This document shows, one piece after another, positions 8,744 to 18,684 of a DNA stretch of 64,000 nt. Below the pieces are notes generated by a model. It was not told the origin of the DNA. It made no database searches and worked only from the letters and a program-made list of their open reading frames with translations. Where the stretch lies: positions 62,001 to 126,000 of the forward strand of contig NZ_CP066129.1 in assembly GCF_019242955.1 (NCBI RefSeq), written 5' to 3'. The number at the start of each line of letters is the position of its first letter. Within the stretch, counting starts at the first letter, position 1. Made by a program: the position numbers and the translations under genes. The DNA comes from Morganella morganii (GTDB lineage: Bacteria; Pseudomonadota; Gammaproteobacteria; Enterobacterales; Enterobacteriaceae).

Positions 8744-8799
8744 AGTTGGTTTTTGAGGTAGGAATGAGGAGATCCGCGGTTAAAGGTATTCCAACTTTT

Positions 8800-9064
8800 T
8801 TACAGTAATTTCACTACATATGATTTTTCTAATTTAGTCATGAAAAAGGTAGCTTTCGATATTATCTCAGCTTTATCCTCTATAGATAAATTATGTATAC
8901 AAATATTTCTTAACTGTCTTGCAGGTTTATTAGCCCAAATACCTTTACCACAACTAAATAAAATAGACACATCAGAATCTAACACATTAATATTAAAATG
9001 ATTTCGTGCTAACCCAAGAATAAAAATGAAATTTTCATCGATATTATTCAGGTCGGTCTGTCAT
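8800..9064 (-). pseudogene. Small second cargo gene, frameshifted by a GACC duplication
   Basis: The second gene of the AT-rich island unit starts with ATG (9064-9062) nine bases after the stop of the 305-codon gene. The start reads ATGACA, then GACC twice, then TGAATAAT. With one GACC the frame is open for 86 codons (MTDLNNIDENFIFILGLARN at the start, VVKLL at the end). With two copies the frame stops after six codons. A 61-codon remnant could still start at a GTG (8985-8983). No family is recognised. The predicted protein is mixed alpha/beta with no membrane helix. It could be a partner, antitoxin or immunity protein of the upstream gene, but nothing in the sequence proves it. Confidence 0.55.
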
Positions 9065-9073
9065 GGCATCTTA

Positions 9074-9991
9074 TTAATGTTCAGTCTTCATAGATTGAAC
9101 AAAGTATACCCATGAGTGCGATTTTTTATTCTTCGCGTGTTGAATGACTGATTTAACTCCATAATAAAGCCCGAAAGGGTTTAATATAGTTGGGAGTGGT
9201 AGATTACTAACTACTGCCTCAAAACTACTTTTTCTTATATTTGGCTTAATTTGCATAGCTAGCGCCCACAAGGTTGATTCTAAATCAGAATAAAGAGTTT
9301 TATCTATAGATTCTTTATTAGTTTCTATTGAGAAAAATTTGCGTCTAAATGCTTTTATGTTCTTATCTTCCCTTAATTCTAATATTTGATCCCAACTCAA
9401 CTCTTCAAATTTAGGGACAATCAGTTTAGTTGTAAATACCTCATCTATTCTAGGTCCTTGCTGAGAAAAATTAACAGCCTGTGCAACTACAGGTGCAAAA
9501 TTTATATGAAAGCTTTTAAACCGATTCTTCAATAGAAAATTAAAGCCAAGATCGGAACTTATGTCACTACCTATAATTCCAGCTGCTTTATACTCCTTAT
9601 TATGATTATAAATTCCCATTTCCTCATCTATAAGAATCCTACCCCAAGAAAATTTTGAAATTTCATCATTATCAAAATCTGAAACATAGCTTCTCGCTTC
9701 ACTATTTATTTTTTCTGGATTTTCAACAACATCCCATAGGTCGATAAATAAATCTTTAAATTTTTTATTTCTAGATAGCTTCAATTTTTCTTTTAGTATC
9801 ATCTCATCGCTTGAAAGGGCCGATACATACTCATGTAGATTTGAAAATAAATCCCGTTCTCCAATAGGGCAACCGTACCTATTGAAAACTATCTGATCAA
9901 ATAGAATTGCATATCGCTTATACATAGATGGAACACAAATATTTGAACGACGAAGATTCAGTGTGTTAGGAAATGATGAATAGACTTTCAT
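9074..9991 (-). CDS. Unknown AT-rich island protein, 305 residues
   Basis: I do not recognise this protein. It begins MKVYSSFPNTLNLRRSN after an AAAGGT ribosome-binding site and has no signal peptide or clear membrane helix. The N-terminal YKRYAILFDQIVF segment and the later FEELSWDQILELRED..IKAFRRKF segment (about residues 195-220) have the look of DUF6236-like or related uncharacterised island and defence proteins. I cannot name a family with confidence. The C-terminus has a small apolar stretch (LPTILNPFGLYYGVKSV) and then a basic tail. GC content is far below the flanking core genes, indicating recent acquisition. It forms a probable two-gene unit with the downstream small gene. Confidence 0.7.
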   Translation of the reverse strand: MKVYSSFPNTLNLRRSNICVPSMYKRYAILFDQIVFNRYGCPIGERDLFSNLHEYVSALSSDEMILKEKLKLSRNKKFKDLFIDLWDVVENPEKINSEARSYVSDFDNDEISKFSWGRILIDEEMGIYNHNKEYKAAGIIGSDISSDLGFNFLLKNRFKSFHINFAPVVAQAVNFSQQGPRIDEVFTTKLIVPKFEELSWDQILELREDKNIKAFRRKFFSIETNKESIDKTLYSDLESTLWALAMQIKPNIRKSSFEAVVSNLPLPTILNPFGLYYGVKSVIQHAKNKKSHSWVYFVQSMKTEH

Positions 9992-10052
9992 TTTTTACCT
10001 TTAAAATTTTACCCTTACCAAGCTAGCTCCAACCTATTACCCCATCACCAGC

Positions 10053-10193
10053 TCACTTCTTTTTTTTACTCGTTTTCAGCAAATCTTTCAGCACCGCAAT
10101 ATTCACCCTTGCCCCCTCGACTTCTTTTAACCGACGGCGTTTTTGGGCAAAAACATTAAATACCGCTTTAGTTTTTTCATCAGCTGCTTTCTT
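10053..10193 (-). pseudogene. C-terminal fragment of an unknown lysine-rich protein
   Basis: About 46 codons ending in TSKKKK stay open up to the IS21-family terminus at 10194. Beyond that the frame runs into IS sequence, so the N-terminus is gone. The stretch FAQKRRRLKEVEGARVNIA is strongly basic and helical. It does not look like an integrase C-terminus. It is therefore probably part of a separate gene, brought next to the integrase stub by an IS-associated deletion. Confidence 0.5.
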
Positions 10194-10278
10194 TGTCACT
10201 ACCGATGTAAAACTGACCCACCTGCCGATGTAAATCTGACCCACCTAAGGTAAAAATGGCAGTTTTAAGGCACTGCCA

Positions 10279-12092
<1,814 letters not shown>

Positions 12093-12154
12093 TTCAAAGG
12101 GGGTGGGTCAGTTTTACTTTGGCAGGGTGGGTCAGAATTCGATCGGTATTGACA

Positions 12155-12353
12155 CTTCAGCAAGTGTCACGATAGGAAATACACCGAAAGCTAATCTTTT
12201 TTCTTTACCACTGAAGCGATACTTCATTCTCCAGTAACGTGAGCCTTTAGCTGTAACTTCAAGGTATAAACCACCACCATCAAAAAGTTTATATGACTTT
12301 TCTTTATGCTTTGCAGTCTCTACCTGACGGGCGGTTAATGCCATTGGGGGCAC
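12155..12353 (-). pseudogene. int: Truncated P4-type tyrosine integrase (N-terminus)
   Basis: Only the N-terminal DUF4102-type arm-binding domain survives, about 66 codons. It reads MALTARQVETAK, YKLFDGGGLYLEV, YWRMKYR and EKRLAFGVFPIVTLAE, a near-consensus start for island integrases. The IS21-family element cuts it before the core-binding and catalytic domains. It starts near selC and points away from it, the usual arrangement in tRNA islands. The start may be GTG at 12353 or ATG three codons later. Without the catalytic Arg-His-Arg-Tyr residues the island cannot excise by its own integrase. Confidence 0.9.
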
Positions 12354-12376
12354 CTCATTTTGGGGTAAATTTTTAA

Positions 12377-12395
12377 TGCCCCCTCATATGCCCCC
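12377..12395 (+). repeat. Paired TGCCCCC motifs, right island end
   Basis: Same heptamer pair and same 5-base spacing as at 8725-8743, lying between the integrase start and selC. These are likely integrase arm sites or part of an int operator. A third, inverted copy (GGGGGCA) overlaps the int start near 12346. Confidence 0.5.
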
Positions 12396-12508
12396 ATAAA
12401 CCTATTGATGTAGGTTGAGCTAGGTTGACATCAGGAGACTGAAAAATGTATTAATAGTTGGTATTATAAGGGATTAGTTGAGCTTTGTGGAGTTGTATTG
12501 AACTTGAG

Positions 12509-12603
12509 TGGCGGAAGATCACAGGAGTCGAACCTGCCCGGGACCGCTGGCGGCCCCAACCGGATTTGAAGTCCGGCCGCCCCACCGGGGACGATGATCT
12601 TCC
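12509..12603 (-). tRNA. selC: tRNA-Sec (anticodon TCA)
   Basis: The 95-nt gene has the long acceptor/T-arm and large variable arm characteristic of bacterial selenocysteine tRNA. On the minus strand it begins GGAAGATCATCGTCC, has an anticodon loop CTTCAAA with anticodon TCA, and ends GATCTTCCGCCA with encoded CCA. It decodes UGA as selenocysteine together with SelB. Its 3' end supplies the attachment site of the adjacent island and remains a complete tRNA, so function is preserved. Confidence 0.97.
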
Positions 12604-12738
12604 GTTTTGAGGTTGCACAGTATACGCTTTCCGGCAGGGATTCAAAAGTTCTCTCTCGTTTTTTCCTTTGAGGTACATCAGTATCGTGCGATTTTTTACG
12701 GGAATGATTTTTAATCAGCTTAATAACACGAAAAATCA

Positions 12739-12766
12739 TTGAACTTGCCGGTGTGTATCCCCATCT
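12739..12766 (+). promoter_or_regulatory. Sigma-32-type heat-shock promoter for prlC
   Basis: TTGAAC at 12739-12744 is followed by 14 bases and then CCCCATCT at 12759-12766. This fits the known RpoH consensus (CTTGAAA, N13-15, CCCCATNT) well. It lies about 80 bases upstream of the prlC start. E. coli prlC is known to be heat inducible. Confidence 0.7.
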
Positions 12767-12844
12767 TATAGAGAGTTTCGATTTTCATTTTTCATGTGTA
12801 TGTGCGCCGCGGCGGACGTGCACCAGCAGCCAACAGGATGGTTT

Positions 12845-14893
12845 ATGATGAACCCTTTGCTTACCCCGACCCAGAATCAGTTACCGGCATTTTCTGCCAT
12901 CAATCCGGAATGTATTGTGCCTGCGGTGAAAGAAACGCTGGATAATTATCGTCAGACGGTAGAGCAGGTGGTGAGTCATGCACCTGATTTTACATGGGAA
13001 AATGTGTGTGTTCCGCTGGCGGAAGCCGGCGATAAATTATCCCGTGTCTGGTCGCCGGTCGGTCATCTGAATTCGGTCAAAAACAGCCCTGAACTGCGCG
13101 AAGCCTATGAGCAGTGTCTGCCTCTGCTGTCTGAGTTCAGTACCTGGATGGGTCAGCATGAGGGGCTGTATAACGCGTATAAATCACTGAAAAACAGCCC
13201 GGCGTTTGCATCATTATCTCAGGCGCAGCGCAAGTCAGTGGAAAATTCCCTGCGTGATTTTGAGTTATCCGGTATTGGTCTGCCACCGGAGAAACAGAAG
13301 CGCTACGGTGAGATTTCAGCCCGTCTGTCCGAGCTGGGGTCGCTGTTCGGCAATAATGTGCTGGATGCAACCATGGGCTGGAGCAAGCTCATCACCGATG
13401 AAAGCATGCTGGCCGGTCTGCCGGAGAGTGCGGTTGCTGCTGCACAGGCACTGGCAGAATCCAAAGGTGAGAAAGGCTGGTTGTTTACTCTGGATATGCC
13501 GAGTTATCTGCCGGTGATGACTTACGCGGATAACCGCGAACTGCGCAAAGAGATGAGCGAAGCCTACGGCACCCGAGCTTCCGAGCTGGGGCCGAACGGC
13601 GGCAAGTGGGACAACAGCAGTGTGATGGCAGAGATCCTGGCGCTGCGTCATGAACTGGCACAGTTACTCGGCTTTAAAAACTACGCAGAAAAATCCCTCG
13701 CCACCAAAATGGCGGAAAACCCGCAGCAGGTGCTGGATTTCCTGAATGATCTGGCGGAGCGCGCTCATCATCAGGGTGAGCAGGAAGTCGCTCAGCTGGC
13801 CGCCTTTGCCAAAGAGCATTACGGCGTTGATAAACTCGAGCCGTGGGATATGGCCTATTTTGCCGACAAACAGAAACAGCATCTGTTCTCTGTCAGTGAT
13901 GAGCAACTGCGTCCGTACTTCCCGGAAGAGAAAGCGATCAGCGGGTTGTTTGAAGTGATCCGCCGGATCTACGGGATCACCGCCAAAGAGCGTTTCGGGG
14001 TGGAAACCTGGCATCCGGATGTTCGCTTCTTTGATTTATTTGATAAGAACGGTGAATTACGCGGCAGTTTCTATCTGGATCTGTATGCCCGCGAGCACAA
14101 ACGCGGCGGGGCGTGGATGGATGACTGCATCGGCCGTATGCGCCATAAAGATAATTCACTGCAAAAACCGGTCGCGTATCTGACCTGTAACTTTAACAAA
14201 CCGGTCGGCGGCAAACCGGCGCTGTTTACCCATGATGAAGTGCTGACACTGTTCCATGAGTTCGGACACGGTCTGCATCATATGCTGACACAGATTGATG
14301 TGGCGGATGTCTCCGGCATCAATGGTGTGCCGTGGGATGCGGTCGAACTGCCGAGCCAGTTTATGGAAAACTGGTGCTGGGAGCCGGAGGCACTGGCCTT
14401 TATCTCCGGTCACTATGAAACCGGTGAGCCGCTGCCGCAGTCACTGCTCGATAATATGCTGGCGGCGAAGAATTATCAGTCTGCGATGTTTATTTTGCGC
14501 CAGCTGGAGTTCGGTCTGTTTGATTTCCGTCTGCATGCGGAATATGACCCGGCAACCGGTGCGCAGGTAATGCCGACACTGCTGTCTGTGAAAGAGAAAG
14601 TCTCTGTGGTGCCTGCTGCGCCGTGGAACCGCTTCCCGCATGCCTTCAGTCATATCTTTGCCGGGGGTTATGCAGCCGGTTACTACAGCTACCTGTGGGC
14701 GGACGTGCTGGCAGCGGATGCATTCTCCCGCTTCAGTGAGGAAGGCATTTTCAACCCGGTGACCGGGCAGTCTTTCCTGGATAATATTCTCAGCCGGGGT
14801 GGTTCGGAAGAGCCGATGGTCCTGTTTGAGCGCTTCCGCGGCCGTAAGCCGGAACTGGATGCGATGTTAAAAGGCTACGGAATCAACGGGTAA
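12845..14893 (+). CDS. prlC: Oligopeptidase A, zinc metallopeptidase
   Basis: The 682-residue cytosolic M3-family peptidase degrades peptides and cleaved signal peptides. The zinc site HEFGHGLHH lies in TLFHEFGHGLHHMLT, with the downstream glutamate ligand in the ENWCWEPEAL segment. Many stretches match E. coli OpdA, for example SGIGLPPEKQ.RYGEI and HAFSHIFAGGYAAGYYSYLW. The frame is open 17 codons upstream, but MMNPLLTP at 12845 (or the adjacent ATG at 12848) matches the family start. It is followed after 3 bases by rsmJ, the standard pair. Confidence 0.96.
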   Translation: MMNPLLTPTQNQLPAFSAINPECIVPAVKETLDNYRQTVEQVVSHAPDFTWENVCVPLAEAGDKLSRVWSPVGHLNSVKNSPELREAYEQCLPLLSEFSTWMGQHEGLYNAYKSLKNSPAFASLSQAQRKSVENSLRDFELSGIGLPPEKQKRYGEISARLSELGSLFGNNVLDATMGWSKLITDESMLAGLPESAVAAAQALAESKGEKGWLFTLDMPSYLPVMTYADNRELRKEMSEAYGTRASELGPNGGKWDNSSVMAEILALRHELAQLLGFKNYAEKSLATKMAENPQQVLDFLNDLAERAHHQGEQEVAQLAAFAKEHYGVDKLEPWDMAYFADKQKQHLFSVSDEQLRPYFPEEKAISGLFEVIRRIYGITAKERFGVETWHPDVRFFDLFDKNGELRGSFYLDLYAREHKRGGAWMDDCIGRMRHKDNSLQKPVAYLTCNFNKPVGGKPALFTHDEVLTLFHEFGHGLHHMLTQIDVADVSGINGVPWDAVELPSQFMENWCWEPEALAFISGHYETGEPLPQSLLDNMLAAKNYQSAMFILRQLEFGLFDFRLHAEYDPATGAQVMPTLLSVKEKVSVVPAAPWNRFPHAFSHIFAGGYAAGYYSYLWADVLAADAFSRFSEEGIFNPVTGQSFLDNILSRGGSEEPMVLFERFRGRKPELDAMLKGYGING

Positions 14894-14896
14894 TAC

Positions 14897-15655
14897 GTGA
14901 AGATTCGTTTACAGTGTGAACAGGGCGCAGACAGCTGCGCCCTTGATGTATTGGCGGCGCGGTGGGGTCTGGAACATGACGATACCGCGCTGATGGCGCT
15001 GGTGCTGACGGCGGAAGGGCTGGAGCTGCGCAAGTGTGATGAACCGAAGCTCGGCGGGATCCGTGTGGATTTTGCCGGAGGAACGATGGCACACCGGCGC
15101 CGTTTCGGCGGCGGACGTGGTGAAGCGGTGGCAAAGGCTGCCGGGATAAAGAAATCGTATATTCCGTCGGTCGTGGACGCGACAGCCGGTCTGGGACGTG
15201 ATGCGTTTGTTCTGGCGTCGCTGGGCTGCCGGGTACGGATGATTGAACGCCATCCGGTCGTTGCGGCACTGCTGGATGATGGTTTACAGCGGGCTTACCG
15301 GGACAGTGAAATCGGTGAATGGATGCAGGAGCGGATGATCCTTATCCATGCGTCCGGGATTGATGCGCTGGCGGATATCACACCACCGCCGGATGTGGTC
15401 TATCTCGACCCGATGTATCCGCACCGGCAGAAAAGCGCGCTGGTGAAGAAAGAAATGCGGGTGTTTCAGTCGCTGGTGGGCGCGGATGAGGATGCTGATC
15501 TTCTGCTGGCGCCTGCACTGGCGCTGGCAACCCGTCGTGTGGTGGTGAAACGGCCGGATTATGCGGAGCCGTTAGCCGGGCAGAAAGCTGCGGCGGCGGT
15601 TGAGACAAAAAATCATCGTTTTGATATCTATCCCTGTGTGAAAGCAGAGGGATAA
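14897..15655 (+). CDS. rsmJ: 16S rRNA (guanine-1516-N2)-methyltransferase
   Basis: RsmJ uses S-adenosylmethionine to methylate G1516 of 16S rRNA. The 252-residue protein has the substrate-facing [17 protein letters not shown] motif, the SAM motif [17 protein letters not shown], the acidic motif [16 protein letters not shown] and the YLDPMYPHR motif IV. The start codon is GTG, three bases past the prlC stop, which fits translational coupling. The family length is about 250. Confidence 0.95.
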   Translation: MKIRLQCEQGADSCALDVLAARWGLEHDDTALMALVLTAEGLELRKCDEPKLGGIRVDFAGGTMAHRRRFGGGRGEAVAKAAGIKKSYIPSVVDATAGLGRDAFVLASLGCRVRMIERHPVVAALLDDGLQRAYRDSEIGEWMQERMILIHASGIDALADITPPPDVVYLDPMYPHRQKSALVKKEMRVFQSLVGADEDADLLLAPALALATRRVVVKRPDYAEPLAGQKAAAAVETKNHRFDIYPCVKAEG

Positions 15656-15778
15656 CACTGAATAATATCTGAAAAGGGGACAGGGCAGTTCCCGTTTCGC
15701 GAAGGGGTAACAAGTGAGACTTCCCGCTTGTCATACCCCCTTCGGCACTGTGACATTGTTCAGTAACAGTTTACAGAC

Positions 15779-17119
15779 TTACAGCACACCCTGCGCCAGC
15801 ATGGCATCAGCGACTTTTACAAAGCCGGCGATATTCGCACCCTGCACATAGTTGGTCTGTTTTTCCTCACTGCCGTACTCAACGCACGCATTGTGGATAT
15901 CCAGCATGATGTGATGCAGACGCTCATCCACTACGTCACGTTTCCAGCCGAGACGGACGGAGTTCTGTGACATTTCCAGGCCGGATGTTGCCACGCCGCC
16001 CGCATTCGCGGCTTTGCCCGGTGCAAACAGCACATTTGCGGCCAGGAAGGCATCGGTTGCCGGGATAGTCGTCGGCATGTTTGCGCCTTCCGCCACGGCT
16101 TTAACACCGTTTTTGATCAGCACTTCCGCATCTGCCAGATCCAGCTCATTCTGAGTGGCGCACGGCAGGGCGATATCCACCGGTACAGCCCACGGGGTCT
16201 GACCTTTCAGATACACCAGTCCGAACTCTTTTGCATACTCTTCCACACGGCCGTAACGATCTTTGATTTCGGTCAGACGCGCCAGTTTTTCGGCGGTGAA
16301 ACCGTCTTCATCGACGACAGTACCGGAGGAGTCAGACGCAGTGATCACTTTCGCACCCAGCGACAGACATTTTTCGATAGTGTACTGCGCCACGTTACCG
16401 GAGCCGGAAACTGCAACACGCATACCACCGAAGCTCATACCGTGACGTTCCAGCATGGCCTGAGTGAAGTAAACCAGCCCGTAACCGGTGGCTTCCGGAC
16501 GGATCAGACTGCCGCCGAAGGAAAGACCTTTGCCGGTAAACACACACGCGGTGTTGTTGGACAGTTTTTTCATCATCCCGGCCATGTAACCGACTTCACG
16601 GCCGCCGACGCCGATATCACCCGCAGGTACATCGGTATCCGCACCCAGATGACGGTACAGTTCGGTCATCAGTGCCTGGCAGAAACGCATCACTTCACCC
16701 TGACTTTTGCCTTTCGGATCAAAATCAGAGCCGCCTTTCCCGCCGCCCATCGGCAGTGTGGTCAGGGCATTTTTCAGTGTCTGTTCAAAGCCGAGAAATT
16801 TAAGGATGGAGAGGTTCACGGACGGATGGAAGCGCATGCCACCCTTAAACGGGCCGATGGCTGAGCTGAACTGCACACGCCATGCGCGGTTTACCTGCAC
16901 CTGACCCTGATCGTCAACCCAGGTCACGCGGAACTGAATCACACGCTCCGGCTCAACAAAGCGGGCGAGCAGATTCTGATCACGGTACTGCGGATTTTTT
17001 TCAAGAAACGGCCACAGTGTGGAGAAGACTTCGCGCACGGCCTGGAGGAATTCCGGCTGTGACGGGTCACGGCGCTGAACACTTTCCAGAAACGATTCCA
17101 AAGAGATAAAGTTACTCAT
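15779..17119 (-). CDS. gdhA: NADP-specific glutamate dehydrogenase
   Basis: GdhA interconverts 2-oxoglutarate plus ammonium and glutamate, using NADPH. The 446 residues match the hexameric enterobacterial enzyme. The glutamate-binding and catalytic region shows GPFKGGMRFHPSVN and LPMGGGKGGSDFDPKGKS, including the catalytic lysine. The Rossmann motif is SGSGNVAQY. The start gives MSNFISLESFLE after a GGAAATC-type ribosome-binding site. It is transcribed convergently with rsmJ, with 120 bp between them and no clear terminator seen there. Confidence 0.96.
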   Translation of the reverse strand: MSNFISLESFLESVQRRDPSQPEFLQAVREVFSTLWPFLEKNPQYRDQNLLARFVEPERVIQFRVTWVDDQGQVQVNRAWRVQFSSAIGPFKGGMRFHPSVNLSILKFLGFEQTLKNALTTLPMGGGKGGSDFDPKGKSQGEVMRFCQALMTELYRHLGADTDVPAGDIGVGGREVGYMAGMMKKLSNNTACVFTGKGLSFGGSLIRPEATGYGLVYFTQAMLERHGMSFGGMRVAVSGSGNVAQYTIEKCLSLGAKVITASDSSGTVVDEDGFTAEKLARLTEIKDRYGRVEEYAKEFGLVYLKGQTPWAVPVDIALPCATQNELDLADAEVLIKNGVKAVAEGANMPTTIPATDAFLAANVLFAPGKAANAGGVATSGLEMSQNSVRLGWKRDVVDERLHHIMLDIHNACVEYGSEEKQTNYVQGANIAGFVKVADAMLAQGVL

Positions 17120-17432
17120 GTTGATTTCCTGTCTGTCATGCCCTTCTCATTTCATGCAGCAGTTATGCAGGCCACACTTGTCTCCCGGGGCAGGTTCTCC
17201 GGAATATTTCTGCGTACGGCATATCTGTGACACGAATGATATCGGGTTACGTTACTTTGTGAGGTATCCCGAACATTTTTGTTTTATTTTTCGAATAATG
17301 TGAGATGTGTTTGCATTTACCACTTGAATTTATCTCTTGTTTATATCCTGTTTTCAAGCTGTTTTTTTCATATATAACAAAAAAAATTCATTGACGGCCT
17401 TTTTCACTGATCCGGCTGCCGTATTTTCAGCC
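17120..17432. other. gdhA upstream region
   Basis: A stretch of about 310 bp, AT-rich from 17280 onward, carries the gdhA promoter on the minus strand. I see no operator I would assign with confidence and no additional gene. Confidence 0.3.
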
Positions 17433-17460
17433 AAAAAAAATGCCTGCATAAGCAGGCATT
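17433..17460 (-). terminator. Rho-independent terminator of uspA
   Basis: On the minus strand the stem AATGCCTGCTTATGCAGGCATT is followed by eight T. It starts about 28 bases past the uspA stop codon and has the full structure of an intrinsic terminator. Confidence 0.9.
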
Positions 17461-17487
17461 TCAGATGAATAATTTTTCAGCAGATGA

Positions 17488-17925
17488 TTATGCGTTATCA
17501 TCATCCCGCAGCGGAACAATTAACATATCGACATGAACGGTGTTAATCAGCTGACGGGCGGAAGACATCAGTTTGCTCCAGAAATCCTGGTGGTGTCCGC
17601 AGACAACCAGATCCATATCATATTTTCTGATGGCATCGACTAATACCTGGCCGAGATCACCGCTGCCGCTGAGCATTTCCTGAATCTCGTAACCGGAATT
17701 TTTTGCCAGATTCTTCAGTGAATTACTGGTTTCTTCAGTAATACGCTGCTGCATATCACCCAGGTTTACATCGATAAGTCCGGTGTATAAGTCAGAATAA
17801 TTGACATCAACGTGGATCAGAGAAACTTTGGCGTTGTAAGGTTTTGCCATGGAAACTGCTTTGCTTACCAGCACTTCACTTTCAGGCGAAAGATCGACTG
17901 CGACCAGAATATGTTTATATGCCAT
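17488..17925 (-). CDS. uspA: Universal stress protein A
   Basis: The 145-residue cytoplasmic Usp-fold protein begins [16 protein letters not shown] and has [34 protein letters not shown] at its C-terminal half, typical of the UspA subgroup that does not bind ATP. It has a strong ribosome-binding site (AAGGAG) seven bases before the ATG. It is divergent from uspB, as in E. coli, and ends in the terminator at 17433-17460. Confidence 0.97.
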   Translation of the reverse strand: MAYKHILVAVDLSPESEVLVSKAVSMAKPYNAKVSLIHVDVNYSDLYTGLIDVNLGDMQQRITEETSNSLKNLAKNSGYEIQEMLSGSGDLGQVLVDAIRKYDMDLVVCGHHQDFWSKLMSSARQLINTVHVDMLIVPLRDDDNA

Positions 17926-18274
17926 AAGAAACTCCTTCCGTTCAAAGGGTTAAGGGGTTGGCAGGGCTTGCGCCGCTATCCTTTATGAATACTATAACTG
18001 CTTAATATCATTAAAGAGTGTAATGCGGATCACAACTCAATGCTTTTATCAGGCAGCAGAGAATGTCTGATTTATAAGATATACCAGTCTGCACACTTCT
18101 CACAAGGATGAGAGTGGCAAAACGGATATTTTCAGGAGATTATCGTGAAAGAATACGAGAGTTTGTGGAACTTCACAGCATTGTCCATACTGAATACATA
18201 AAATACTGTCAGTATGATGTGATAGACACTGATATCACCGGTCCTTTCTCCGCAGATAGTCTAAGGAGTGGATT
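17926..18274. promoter_or_regulatory. uspA-uspB divergent regulatory region
   Basis: This 349-bp non-coding spacer must hold the promoters of both stress genes. UspB is known to depend on sigma-S in E. coli. I could not place promoter boxes with confidence. A short open frame inside it (from 18108) has no coding look. Confidence 0.45.
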
Positions 18275-18610
18275 ATGTTCAGTATACTTACACTGTTCTG
18301 GGCGTTATGTTTTCTCTGTCTGATTAACATGATCCGGTTTTATTCATCCACCCGGGCATTGCTTTCTGTCCTGCGTGACAGCGACCCGCTGCTGTACCAT
18401 GCTGTCGGCGGTAATAATGCGTTCACTGACCACACTCAGTGGCAGAAACAGCTGCGCCTTATCCGCTATATCAACCAGCGGGAATATCTCACTCATCATG
18501 ATCCTGAAGTGGTTTTACGCTGTGAACGAATCCGTCGTCAGTTCACCATGATCAGTGCGATATGCGGCATTGTCATTGCTTCACTGCTGATGATGATTAT
18601 CTGGCCGTAA
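18275..18610 (+). CDS. uspB: Universal stress protein B
   Basis: The 111-residue inner-membrane protein has two predicted membrane helices, near residues 1-20 and 90-110, joined by a basic cytosolic loop containing HDPEVVLRCERIRRQF. Length and both termini match enterobacterial UspB. In E. coli it is linked to stationary-phase ethanol resistance. An AAGGAG ribosome-binding site precedes the ATG. It stands between uspA (divergent) and pitA (convergent), the conserved order. Confidence 0.95.
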   Translation: MFSILTLFWALCFLCLINMIRFYSSTRALLSVLRDSDPLLYHAVGGNNAFTDHTQWQKQLRLIRYINQREYLTHHDPEVVLRCERIRRQFTMISAICGIVIASLLMMIIWP

Positions 18611-18633
18611 GGGATAACCGGATACGAAAAAAA

Positions 18634-18655
18634 AGCCTGACACATGTGTCAGGCT
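18634..18655. terminator. Bidirectional terminator between uspB and pitA
   Basis: The perfect palindrome AGCCTGACACATGTGTCAGG with one further base pair has A-runs on its left and TTTT on its right. It can serve both convergent genes. Confidence 0.9.
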
Positions 18656-18684
18656 TTTCAGTTTCAGAGGATGGCAATCTGCGG

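Noticed and set aside
10053-10193. C-terminal half of the selC-island integrase
   Set aside because: It has the same strand and position expected of the int 3' end, but the Lys/Arg-rich helix lacks the conserved tyrosine region and does not look like a P4-type integrase end.
12451-12739. Minus-strand open frames across selC
   Set aside because: They pass straight through the tRNA gene and are explained by its sequence.
18108-18323. Open frame of 71 codons upstream of and overlapping uspB
   Set aside because: It overlaps the uspB start in another frame, has no ribosome-binding site and no protein-like composition; the region is a regulatory spacer.
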